From: a virus | Direction: 5' to 3' (one strand) | Length of the DNA: 38,548 nucleotides | IMG/VR virus record: IMGVR_UViG_3300002052_000016 | Span: 1-38,548 of that record | In this document: in pieces, positions 6,859 through 12,986 of the stretch | Position numbering within the stretch: the stretch's first letter is position 1 | How the letters are laid out: each line of letters opens with the position of its first letter | Translations under genes and position numbers: made by a program | Notes under the pieces: generated by a model | Seen by the model: only the letters and a program-made list of their open reading frames with translations | Databases searched by the model: none | What the model was told of the DNA's origin: nothing

Positions 6859-7051
6859 GCTGCGCATCCCTCGCTTTCATTTTATCTTCCATGTGCATGA
6901 ACTTCCGGCGTATCCCGGTCATCGGTTTACTACCCAAGAAATGACCCCATGAAACATCACTAGATAACTTCCGGAGTAGATAAAGTAATGCTTTCACCTC
7001 TGCGTCGGTGAAACTGTTGGCAAGCGGAAGGCGCGGTTTACTTGTCGCCAT
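6821..7051 (-). CDS. hypothetical protein, 76 aa
   Basis: I take ATG 7051 (MATSKPRLPLANSFTDAEVK) because it overlaps the end of the upstream gene in the manner usual here; no strong ribosome site is seen, so translation may be coupled. The C-terminal 25 residues are very charged and hydrophilic. Not recognised. Confidence 0.55.
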   Translation of the reverse strand: MATSKPRLPLANSFTDAEVKALLYLLRKLSSDVSWGHFLGSKPMTGIRRKFMHMEDKMKARDAQHEATKDDGTGKG

Positions 7052-7418
7052 AGATAATCTTGCGAATTCGTGCGAGGGCTGTTTCGTATGAATCATCTCT
7101 CGACAAGTTATCGATCAGTTCTTTGACCTCGTGTAGCTGCGCCCACGCATCGCTGATATCCGGCACCCGCACCGCTTTGATTTTATCGTTTATTTCATCG
7201 ATCTGCCATTCGTACAGCGGCGCAGTCATCCCCTCTTCGACCAGTTCGAATTCATACGAATAGGCAAAATATTCGATGTATGGCCCGAAAAAATTAGATT
7301 CAGCCTTTATGATAATGCATTTAGCCATTATCTTAAAAAGCAATTCGTTTCCCCATGACCAGATCAGATCAGCATTGATCCGAAACCGGCCGATCCGTTT
7401 GCGCAGATCGTCATCCAT
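7038..7418 (-). CDS. hypothetical protein, 126 aa
   Basis: The start ATG 7418 overlaps the stop of the Acb2-like gene (TAATG). A longer upstream frame would run antisense to nothing useful and overlap that gene fully, so I reject it. The protein is acidic with mixed secondary structure; SNFFGPYIEYFAYSYEFELV is an aromatic-rich strand region. It is co-transcribed with the Acb2-like gene. Function unknown. Confidence 0.6.
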   Translation of the reverse strand: MDDDLRKRIGRFRINADLIWSWGNELLFKIMAKCIIIKAESNFFGPYIEYFAYSYEFELVEEGMTAPLYEWQIDEINDKIKAVRVPDISDAWAQLHEVKELIDNLSRDDSYETALARIRKIIYGDK

Positions 7419-7618
7419 TACTTCGGCTCCCGATAAATCAACGCCCGAACAGCGCAGTCTTTTGCTTCGAGCAGTTTGCGTAGCGCTGCCGTGCGCTCCG
7501 GATTGCTGGGAAGCGTTGCTGCGAGAGACTTCGCCAGCTCGCAAAACGGTTTAGATACGAGTTGCAAAGGCGAAGGCAAATGCTCGTACTCGAAAAACTG
7601 TAGCATCCTATCTTCCAT
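7418..7618 (-). CDS. Acb2/Tad1-like helical hairpin protein (candidate anti-CBASS/anti-Thoeris sponge), 66 aa
   Basis: The 66-residue protein has the layout FFEYEHLPSPLQLVSKPF, CELA, then LPSNPERTAALRKLLEAKDC, AVRA. The two-helix pattern with ...LP.NPER..ALRKLLEAKD.AVRA at the end is one I associate with the Acb2/Tad1 hairpin family, which sequesters cyclic nucleotide signals of CBASS and related defences. This is from memory of the family pattern, not a database search. It is the first gene after terminator-like hairpin 7672-7704 and promoter-like motif 7655-7665, and has an AAGGGATAGATAAAA start cassette, so it may be expressed independently. Confidence 0.55.
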   Translation of the reverse strand: MEDRMLQFFEYEHLPSPLQLVSKPFCELAKSLAATLPSNPERTAALRKLLEAKDCAVRALIYREPK

Positions 7619-7654
7619 TTTTATCTATCCCTTCGTTAATGCCCATATTGTTAT

Positions 7655-7665
7655 ATACCCGATAA
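7655..7665 (-). promoter_or_regulatory. candidate phage promoter motif TTATCGGGTAT (copy 2)
   Basis: The minus strand reads TTTTATCGGGTATATAACA, with TATATA/TATAAC as -10-like boxes, 37 bp before the ATG of the Acb2-like gene and just after a strong terminator hairpin. This terminator-promoter order is the clearest case for a promoter role of the motif. Confidence 0.55.
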
Positions 7666-7671
7666 AACAAT

Positions 7672-7704
7672 GGCCCGGCTCCCTCTTTCTGCGGGAGCCG
7701 GGCC
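7672..7704. terminator. strong hairpin terminator, 12-bp stem
   Basis: GGCCCGGCTCCC at 7672-7683 pairs perfectly with GGGAGCCGGGCC at 7693-7704 around a nine-base loop. On the minus strand it is followed by ATTGTTTTATC; on the plus strand a T5 run comes eight bases later, so it could act both ways. It separates the 63-aa gene from the Acb2-like gene. Confidence 0.8.
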
Positions 7705-7717
7705 AGTAGTCCCTTTT

Positions 7718-7909
7718 TCATGCGCACTTGGGGGCGGGCGTTACCCGCGCGCGTAACAGGTCTGGCGCGATATTTTCGTATGGACGATGATTTATACCTT
7801 GCAGCGCTTGTCTCACTTGCGCCGCGCCCCATGTTGCCGTTTCATCGCACTCCCCGACCAGTGGCAATTCAACCGGCACTGGTTCAGTTCTGGGAGCGTT
7901 ATGCAGCAT
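7718..7909 (-). CDS. hypothetical protein, 63 aa, in its own promoter-terminator unit
   Basis: The only minus-strand frame between ThyX and the terminator. It begins MLHNAPRTEPVPVELPLVGE and ends PAPKCA. The ribosome site is weak (CGGAAAC before ATG). It lies between promoter-like motif 7953-7963 and the hairpin 7672-7704, a monocistronic arrangement unlike the rest of the window. A plus-strand frame at 7720-7950 overlaps it; a non-coding RNA is also possible. Confidence 0.4.
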   Translation of the reverse strand: MLHNAPRTEPVPVELPLVGECDETATWGAAQVRQALQGINHRPYENIAPDLLRARVTPAPKCA

Positions 7910-7952
7910 TGTTTCCGAGCCTACCAGTTTACTTTTTCAATTACAAATAACT

Positions 7953-7963
7953 ATACCCGATAA
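7953..7963 (-). promoter_or_regulatory. candidate phage promoter motif TTATCGGGTAT (copy 3)
   Basis: The minus strand reads TTATCGGGTATAGTTATTTG, three bases after the TAA stop of thyX and 44 bp before the ATG of the 63-aa gene. TATAGT is the -10-like box. Confidence 0.5.
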
Positions 7964-7966
7964 ATC

Positions 7967-8596
7967 TTACCGGTAGATCGAAAGATCGTCATAAATAATC
8001 GGCAAACGCTCGCGCATCTCTGCAAGTAACGGAATCATCAATTCTCGCATCTGCGGATGCGCTCTTTCGCTGGTACGCTGATAAAATATGTGGCCCCATT
8101 CGCGAAGATTTGCCGTCGCAACGATTTCCGTTTTCAATCCGATCGGCAATACCGCGCGAGCCTCTTCAGGCGTGGCTTTTATTTCGATAAGGTGCATGTA
8201 CGCACGTTCGGCAATCTGACACGCATCAAACCAATAATCGTAACGGGGATCGGTTTTATCCCAATAGCACCGATCGATAACCGTGATTTGATTATCGAAA
8301 CCCGCTTTCGAATAGTTACAGTACCGCGTGCTCTCTTGCGAATACGAAACGAGTCGATGCCGCACAAGCTCATGTGTGAAGCCGCGATCGCAAATGAAAC
8401 GCACCGTCATCGATTCGTGTTCGATAACGCTCAGATGCCCGCGTGCGATCAACATCTTGATAAACTGACGCGCCGATTCGTCGGTAATCCGATCCTCGGA
8501 TTTGTAACAGGTTCGCCCCGCCCGTTCGATCCGTTTGAAAACTACATCCGCCTCATCGAGCCGTTCGATAGAATAGCTAGGTTTGATTACTCGCAT
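7967..8596 (-). CDS. thyX: flavin-dependent thymidylate synthase ThyX, 209 aa
   Basis: Converts dUMP to dTMP using methylene-tetrahydrofolate and FAD/NADPH. The diagnostic ThyX motif is intact: RHRLVSYSQESTRY at residues 79-92 (RHRxxSxxxxSxRY). HLSVIEH before it and a C-terminal TNLREW-like helix (TANLREWGHIF) complete the family pattern; the length (209) is normal. GGAG is followed by TCGATAA and ATG, a variant of the start cassette. It overlaps the gene upstream by 20 bp. In phages it secures dTTP for replication. It stands among small accessory genes rather than with the polymerase. Confidence 0.95.
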   Translation of the reverse strand: MRVIKPSYSIERLDEADVVFKRIERAGRTCYKSEDRITDESARQFIKMLIARGHLSVIEHESMTVRFICDRGFTHELVRHRLVSYSQESTRYCNYSKAGFDNQITVIDRCYWDKTDPRYDYWFDACQIAERAYMHLIEIKATPEEARAVLPIGLKTEIVATANLREWGHIFYQRTSERAHPQMRELMIPLLAEMRERLPIIYDDLSIYR

Positions 8597-8930
8597 TTAT
8601 CGACTCCGCATGATCACCGTCGTCCACGGCTTTGAAATGTCGTTTCGGATGAATGCCCTCGACAAATTCGACTAGGGCAAGATGCGCTATATCGACTAAA
8701 CATTCTAAATTGCCTGTTTCATTATACTCGATAATAATTCGCTGAATATACGACATGCGATCGAACTGCGGTTTTCCTTTCGAGCCAAGCCTGCCATATC
8801 GATACGATCCCATTACAAGCCGATTTCGCATCAACTGTTCAAACTCGTATGACCATTCCGACCATTGGCGCATTATCAAATCTCCCAAGTAGAGAAGTCG
8901 ATAACGAATATGCTCTGTAACTGTTTTCAC
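8577..8930 (-). CDS. hypothetical protein, 117 aa
   Basis: The GTG start overlaps the upstream stop (GTGA). The arrangement YIQRIIIEYNETGNLECLVD followed by IAHLALVEFVEGIHPKRHF resembles a pattern I recall in phage and plasmid proteins of unknown function (TGN-x-E-xLVD ... EF ... HP). It ends 20 bp inside thyX, so the two are coupled. No enzyme can be assigned. Confidence 0.65.
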   Translation of the reverse strand: MKTVTEHIRYRLLYLGDLIMRQWSEWSYEFEQLMRNRLVMGSYRYGRLGSKGKPQFDRMSYIQRIIIEYNETGNLECLVDIAHLALVEFVEGIHPKRHFKAVDDGDHAESINASNQT

Positions 8931-9184
8931 GTCTTATCGACTTCGATCTCGGTGATGATCTTCGCCAATCCACGTTTCTTCAAGCCATTGACTGCGCACC
9001 GGAACTCGCGCCGATCCTTGTTCGTAAGTTCCTGCTTCGCTGCGCGCTTTGCTTCGATGCGCTGAATCGTCTCCATGTGCATCCGTGCGGCTTTACTGTC
9101 GATACGATCGGTCGCAATCTGAACAACAGGCTTGGCGAGTTTCTTCGTCTCGGTGTGCTTCAATATATCGTAAATCAGGCCCAT
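8927..9184 (-). CDS. hypothetical basic protein, 85 aa
   Basis: The start ATG 9184 overlaps the upstream TGA. A lysine/arginine-rich helical protein (RIEAKRAAKQELTNKDRREF); a nucleic-acid-binding role is plausible from charge only. Not recognised. Confidence 0.6.
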   Translation of the reverse strand: MGLIYDILKHTETKKLAKPVVQIATDRIDSKAARMHMETIQRIEAKRAAKQELTNKDRREFRCAVNGLKKRGLAKIITEIEVDKT

Positions 9185-9432
9185 CACTCTTTCTCTTTCA
9201 GGTAAAGGGGTGACGATAAAAACTTTATCTTTTTACCGTAGTATGCTCGCGCTGCTTTCTTCGAAACGAATGCGAGCGAAATCCCGACACATCCATCGGG
9301 TAATGATAAACGAGCCGTCATTCCCCCGAACGAAACTTCTAGAAACGGATCGGTTTCAAGACGCTGCGTTAGATAAAAACGTTTCGGCTTACGCGAACGT
9401 TTTATAGCCACCCTTTTTTCTTCGCGAGCCAT
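9184..9432 (-). CDS. hypothetical protein, 82 aa
   Basis: Start uncertain: ATG 9432 (MAREEKRVAIKRSRKPKRFY) overlaps the upstream gene by 31 bp; a GTG eight codons later is an alternative. The N-terminus is very basic; the middle reads DPFLEVSFGGMTARLSLPDG, beta-rich. Not recognised. Confidence 0.55.
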   Translation of the reverse strand: MAREEKRVAIKRSRKPKRFYLTQRLETDPFLEVSFGGMTARLSLPDGCVGISLAFVSKKAARAYYGKKIKFLSSPLYLKEKE

Positions 9433-9623
9433 TCCGTTATCGACAACGTTCCCTCGGTGCCCATCTCGTAAACTTCGCTGTCTTCGGTGATCTGATTTTT
9501 TGCTATCCATACTTTTTCAACTCCAAACACCGGAGCCGATATTAAAATTGCGCCTTCGTTCGGCTCGCCCCGTCGCGTCTCTTGAAGTACGATAACATCT
9601 TCTATGTCGTACCCTGGCTCCAT
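9402..9623 (-). CDS. hypothetical protein, 73 aa
   Basis: Acidic, beta-rich small protein (DIEDVIVLQETRRGEPNEG, AILISAPVFGVEKVW). It overlaps the end of the DUF4406-like gene by 22 bp; AAGG lies upstream. Function unknown. Confidence 0.6.
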   Translation of the reverse strand: MEPGYDIEDVIVLQETRRGEPNEGAILISAPVFGVEKVWIAKNQITEDSEVYEMGTEGTLSITEWLAKKKGWL

Positions 9624-9970
9624 CCGATACTTTTCCTTTCGATAAACGTTCGCAATTCGCGATACTCCGTAAAAGTCGGCCGACCGAGATTAGCCATTCG
9701 CGCTTCTTCGCCATCACCACCACTAGATAACCTCGGCACTCGAAAAGCACAGTCGCATTCATCTACCCAATCGAGATCGAGATCGAGCCAGTAGTCACGC
9801 AACTGCGGAAAGACTAGATCGAGAAAAAAGTGATGCGGAATGAACAGCTTTGCGCCCATCCGTCTTACCTGAACGAACGCATCCATTGCCGCGCGAAGAT
9901 TACTGCCCATCGTCCCGCTCGAATAGAGCGGGCCGATAATATAGACTTTGACTTTCCTAGTCGGAACCAT
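9602..9970 (-). CDS. DUF4406 / nucleoside 2-deoxyribosyltransferase-like protein, 122 aa
   Basis: Start taken at ATG 9970, overlapping the VWA gene's end. The N-terminus KVYIIGPLYSSGTMGSNLRA is the strand-GP loop of this Rossmann-like fold. Then come PHHFFLD, a YW-x-DLDLDWVDECDCAFRVP helix-strand with the typical cDa, and SSGGDGEEARMANLGRPTF (S-x-G-x-x-x-E-x-x-x-A), matching DUF4406/NDT-type proteins. These act on nucleosides or nucleotides, or bind them. Role here unknown; nucleotide salvage or interference with nucleotide signals are options. Confidence 0.8.
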   Translation of the reverse strand: MVPTRKVKVYIIGPLYSSGTMGSNLRAAMDAFVQVRRMGAKLFIPHHFFLDLVFPQLRDYWLDLDLDWVDECDCAFRVPRLSSGGDGEEARMANLGRPTFTEYRELRTFIERKSIGWSQGTT

Positions 9971-10622
9971 CGGCGTCATCGTCTTTTTCGTCCTGCGTGC
10001 GATTATCGACGAGATTCTGTAACTCGAAATTTCGAAGCGCTGATCTTCCACCCCCTCGGTAGCTCGATACCATCTGACCACTCGCCGCGTATGCGGCTCG
10101 CGTCCCGATTCCATCCGCCGCGATGTTCGCCGCGCGTGCTTGCGGAATACCGATCTTTTGCGCTTCGGCGAACGCATCAACATTCGCACCGAGATAGATG
10201 AACTGCCAGCCGTGCTTTTTTTCGCACTCGGCAACTAGCTTTTTTATCTGTTCGCCATTGTATTCCTTCGATGCGTTCTCCTGCCCATCGGTAATGATGC
10301 AAAAAATAGCTTTCTCCGGAACTTTTTTCTCCGAGAGCATCGTGTTGACCGTCTTGCCGACCGCATCGAGTAGCGCAGTCATGCCGCGCGGAACGAATGT
10401 TTTATCGTCTATCGGCTCGCAATCAGCAATCGGCTTCGTGTAAAGAACCTCATACTGATCATCGAAAAGAACTAGCGTAAGGCTCGCTTCGCCCGGCTCC
10501 GCTTTCTGCTTTCCGATAAACTCGTTCGCACCATCGATCGTCTCTCGGACTACGCTCGCCATCGAACCGGAACGATCGAGAATGAGCACTATTTCGGTCG
10601 GAGCTTCGAATTCTATTTTCAT
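9957..10622 (-). CDS. von Willebrand factor A domain protein, 221 aa
   Basis: A VWA domain with an intact MIDAS: D16-x-S-x-S in LILDRSGSM, the threonine in PRGMTALLDAV and the aspartate in CIITDGQEN. The domain fills residues 8-175; the rest is a Ser/Gly/Arg segment and an acidic tail (DEKDDDADGSD). No membrane segment. Stand-alone VWA proteins occur in phages, function not established; metal-dependent protein-protein adhesion is the family role. The start has GGAGGGAATAGATAAATG. Confidence 0.85.
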   Translation of the reverse strand: MKIEFEAPTEIVLILDRSGSMASVVRETIDGANEFIGKQKAEPGEASLTLVLFDDQYEVLYTKPIADCEPIDDKTFVPRGMTALLDAVGKTVNTMLSEKKVPEKAIFCIITDGQENASKEYNGEQIKKLVAECEKKHGWQFIYLGANVDAFAEAQKIGIPQARAANIAADGIGTRAAYAASGQMVSSYRGGGRSALRNFELQNLVDNRTQDEKDDDADGSD

Positions 10623-10636
10623 TTATCTATTCCCTC

Positions 10637-10852
10637 CTAGCTTTTCAATTCACGAACTTTCCAATTATCTTGACTCTTACGTTTGAACTCGACACCGAAC
10701 GTTGTATCGCCTTGCGCAATGCGCGCGTACCATATTCCGTTCGGTCCCTCACTCGGCAATGGAGCGGACATGCTTAGAATGTTCCGCACTCCATACCGAC
10801 CGCGCAGAAACTTCCGCGCTTCTTTCCATCGCTGGTCTTCGACTTCGCCCAT
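10637..10852 (-). CDS. hypothetical protein, 71 aa
   Basis: Start at ATG 10852 chosen because of AAGGCGATAAA before it. The protein begins MGEVEDQRWKEARKFLRGRY, then a beta-rich part (NGIWYARIAQGDTTFGVEFK). Its TAG stop overlaps the ribosome site of the VWA gene. Not recognised. Confidence 0.65.
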   Translation of the reverse strand: MGEVEDQRWKEARKFLRGRYGVRNILSMSAPLPSEGPNGIWYARIAQGDTTFGVEFKRKSQDNWKVRELKS

Positions 10853-10853
10853 T

Positions 10854-11111
10854 TTATCGCCTTGACGGTGTCCATTCGCCACGCGTGGTAGTACCCCCAA
10901 GAGTACAAATCTTTTCCGGGCATTTTATCGCAGCCTTTTTTGCCCATCTGCGAATAGCCTGTTCAAGCTCTTCCCATAAATTACCATCGATGAATACACC
11001 GACTATTTCACCATCATGAATCGATAACTTACAAATCAACGATCTATTTTCATTTCGAAGATGATAAACCAGCGAAGTAGAAGCCAACTTGATTTCGTAT
11101 TTTTCCGGCAT
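10854..11111 (-). CDS. hypothetical protein, 85 aa
   Basis: ATG 11111 overlaps the upstream TGA (TGATG). Beta-rich N-terminal half (KYEIKLASTSLVYHLRNENR) followed by a helix EELEQAIRRWAKKAAIK. Function unknown. Confidence 0.65.
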   Translation of the reverse strand: MPEKYEIKLASTSLVYHLRNENRSLICKLSIHDGEIVGVFIDGNLWEELEQAIRRWAKKAAIKCPEKICTLGGTTTRGEWTPSRR

Positions 11112-11560
11112 CAATTCAACTCGCTTTTCTGCGCTTCGTTTATCACTTGCGAAAGCCTCTCCATACCGGAAGTTTCCGCTACCTGCGTCATGTGCATGTG
11201 AACATGCGCCAGAATCGATTCCAAGCTACCACCGTAACGCATAGCTATGTAATGCAAAATAATTGCGAGTGCCCCGATAACTGCTGACGGGGGAGTGTTT
11301 CTCGCTTCCAATAACTCAAAAATCGCCGACGCAATCGCAGGCGAAGCACTCGGCAACGGTCGTGCTCTAATCACTGCGACAACTGGCACCATTTCAGACT
11401 TCAATGCCTGCGCTTCTACAGGCGCAGATTCCATAGGCTCCGCGCGTCTACGGGTACAATCCTCTGCCGCACAAGTACCGCAAAGGCCCGCCAGCATTTG
11501 CCAGAACCTTCGATTGAATTGCCGCTGAGTAACTAGCTTTTTTATCTTAGCTTTCATCAT
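11111..11560 (-). CDS. hypothetical helical protein, 149 aa
   Basis: Start ATG 11560 has AAGG seven bases upstream; a much longer upstream frame overlaps the whole neighbouring gene in another frame and is rejected. Residues about 75-115 are hydrophobic and helical (SAIFELLEARNTPPSAVIGA, LAIILHYIAM), and CGTCAAEDC near residue 30 is a cysteine cluster. Not recognised; a membrane association is possible but weak. Confidence 0.55.
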   Translation of the reverse strand: MMKAKIKKLVTQRQFNRRFWQMLAGLCGTCAAEDCTRRRAEPMESAPVEAQALKSEMVPVVAVIRARPLPSASPAIASAIFELLEARNTPPSAVIGALAIILHYIAMRYGGSLESILAHVHMHMTQVAETSGMERLSQVINEAQKSELN

Positions 11561-11744
11561 CTCGTAACCTTGCCGGGCCAATCTTTTCCCAATCCGTTCG
11601 CTCTTGCCCTGCTTGTTCATCGAACTCGCCATATTCGACAATCGATTCGGCGGCTTCTTTGCTGTCCGCTTCGATCTCTGCAATTCCCTGATATGTTACT
11701 CGATAAGGTACGAGATACCAGCGTTTCTTTCGCTTCGCTGCCAT
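11547..11744 (-). CDS. hypothetical protein, 65 aa
   Basis: Basic N-terminus (MAAKRKKRWYLVPYRVTYQG) followed by IAEIEADSKEAAESIVE, a strand-helix unit as in small PepSY/'AEIEA...EA' type proteins; function unknown. The ATG lies only ten bases after promoter-like motif 11754-11764, with AGAG as a weak ribosome site. Confidence 0.6.
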   Translation of the reverse strand: MAAKRKKRWYLVPYRVTYQGIAEIEADSKEAAESIVEYGEFDEQAGQERTDWEKIGPARLRDDES

Positions 11745-11753
11745 ACTCTATAC

Positions 11754-11764
11754 ATACCCGATAA
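11754..11764 (-). promoter_or_regulatory. candidate phage promoter motif TTATCGGGTAT (copy 4)
   Basis: The minus strand reads TTATCGGGTATGTATAGAGTATGG. The ATG of the 65-aa gene is only ten bases beyond the motif, which would give a nearly leaderless transcript. It stands six bases after the stop of the 11771-12121 gene. Confidence 0.4.
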
Positions 11765-11770
11765 ATCGGA

Positions 11771-12121
11771 TTAACGGTTTACTAACTTTTCGAGAAAATC
11801 CAGATCGGCGTTAGGAATCTGATCCATCATGCGCTCGCTGGAATGCCTCGCTGAGAGCTTCAAGATAACTCGCGCCACCACTCGCAGAGCATTTTCAATA
11901 TCTTCGATCAGAGACGAATGCTTTTCCGGCTGCTCCGGTTTCGCATCATTCCCTTCCCCCATATTCTCGATAACAGATATCAACCGTCTATTCTCTTCGG
12001 CCAGTCGACTGACTTCTTTTTGCAACCGATCGCGAGCCATTTCGGCTGTCGTTTTATCTTGAGTAAGACGCGCGCATTGCTCTTGCAGTTGATCGCAGTT
12101 CGCACAGTATTCATGGGGCAT
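11771..12121 (-). CDS. coiled-coil protein with N-terminal CxxC, 116 aa
   Basis: The protein begins MPHEYCANCDQLQEQCARLT and continues as a coiled coil (ARDRLQKEVSRLAEENRRLI), then a helical C-terminal domain (ENALRVVARVILKL). Start ATG 12121 has no ribosome site; a TTG at 12166 in frame is also unsupported. The ATG follows directly on a hairpin plus ATTTTTATC, so expression could be controlled by RNA structure. Confidence 0.6.
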   Translation of the reverse strand: MPHEYCANCDQLQEQCARLTQDKTTAEMARDRLQKEVSRLAEENRRLISVIENMGEGNDAKPEQPEKHSSLIEDIENALRVVARVILKLSARHSSERMMDQIPNADLDFLEKLVNR

Positions 12122-12130
12122 GATAAAAAT

Positions 12131-12157
12131 CCGGTTTTGTCCGGAACCGGAAACCGG
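12131..12157 (-). terminator. terminator-like hairpin in the leader of the 11771-12121 gene
   Basis: On the minus strand CCGGTTT (12157-12151) pairs with AAACCGG (12137-12131), followed at once by ATTTTTATC and then the ATG of the gene. It has the form of an intrinsic terminator or attenuator placed inside a leader. Confidence 0.45.
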
Positions 12158-12177
12158 GTCTTGCAAACAGAACGGAG

Positions 12178-12200
12178 AGAACGCGCACCATGCGCGTTCT
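12178..12200. other. perfect hairpin, 10-bp stem, 3-base loop
   Basis: AGAACGCGCA at 12178-12187 pairs with TGCGCGTTCT at 12191-12200. No T-run follows, so it is a leader structure or operator-like palindrome between promoter-like motif 12219-12229 and the attenuator-like hairpin. Confidence 0.6.
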
Positions 12201-12218
12201 GATCATGGCAATTGATCT

Positions 12219-12229
12219 ATACCCGATAA
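12219..12229 (-). promoter_or_regulatory. candidate phage promoter motif TTATCGGGTAT (copy 5)
   Basis: The minus strand reads TTATCGGGTATAGATCAATTG, three bases after the stop of the 12233-12985 structural gene and 98 bp before the next ATG. The long leader contains two hairpins. Confidence 0.5.
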
Positions 12230-12232
12230 GGG

Positions 12233-12985
12233 TCAGTCGGTGAGCAGATCGCCGACAATCAGCGTCTTAATCCGCACCCCTGCTGTCGAATTCGGATTCG
12301 ACAGAATCACCGACGTTGCCACGATGGTCGCCAGAATGTACGACTTCAACCCTTCGGCCGCACTCGCCCCCGACGGGTCTGCCGGGCGGGAGATGGCAAG
12401 ATTGCTCGTTCCGGGCGCAGCGTTGGCCCCCTGTGCGCTCGAAACCGACAAGCCTAGCGCTGCCATGCCCGTACCGGAAACGACCGCTACGGTACTGCTG
12501 TCGCCCACGGTAGGGCTTTTTAGCTGCAACTGCCCCCCGGAGTCGAATGCCACGCAAGACAGGGATAGCAGGAGAGCGAAATAATTTATTCTCGCTAAAA
12601 CTTGCACAAGCGACTGATCGGCCGCATCGAACGTGATCGCGACTGGCGTTCCGTTTATCGTAATGTTCAAAGTTTCGCCGCCTGCAAAACCGGTCGGGTA
12701 CGCTCCGCCTACTCCGGTGATCTGCGCAGCCGTTGCGACTGTTCCCCCGAACACGGCTTCGAACTCGGCATCGCCTTCAAGATAAACCAATCGCGCTTCG
12801 GTCACATCTCCGAAATCGACCGCGACGTTGTTCTCACCGGGATCGAGCGCATACACGCCCGCTTCGCCATGATCGAGCGTATCGATTAGCTCGCCCAGAA
12901 CGCCATCGCCGCCGAACAATTTATTATCGAGCGAGTTTCCGTAACCCGCAATCAGATCTAATGCTGTCGAAACGCGAATGCCCAT
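12233..12985 (-). CDS. putative virion structural protein, 250 aa
   Basis: A 250-residue protein poor in charged lysine and rich in A, G, T, V, S, mostly beta, e.g. GGETLNITINGTPVAITFDA and SGGQLQLKSPTVGDSSTVAV. The segment INGTPVAITFDAADQSL...SGGQLQLKSPT..GDSS resembles beta modules of phage tail/sheath and flagellar-hook-type proteins. It follows the portal gene by two bases (GGGGATTGAA-ATG), and a promoter-like motif follows its stop, so it closes the head operon. A decoration, head-completion or tail protein are possible; I see no HK97 major-capsid features. Confidence 0.6.
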   Translation of the reverse strand: MGIRVSTALDLIAGYGNSLDNKLFGGDGVLGELIDTLDHGEAGVYALDPGENNVAVDFGDVTEARLVYLEGDAEFEAVFGGTVATAAQITGVGGAYPTGFAGGETLNITINGTPVAITFDAADQSLVQVLARINYFALLLSLSCVAFDSGGQLQLKSPTVGDSSTVAVVSGTGMAALGLSVSSAQGANAAPGTSNLAISRPADPSGASAAEGLKSYILATIVATSVILSNPNSTAGVRIKTLIVGDLLTD

Positions 12986-12986
12986 T

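Noticed and set aside
7720-7950. Plus-strand frame of 76 codons antisense to the 63-aa gene
   Set aside because: No ribosome site, would be the only plus-strand gene, starts just beyond the terminator hairpin; composition fits an antisense shadow.
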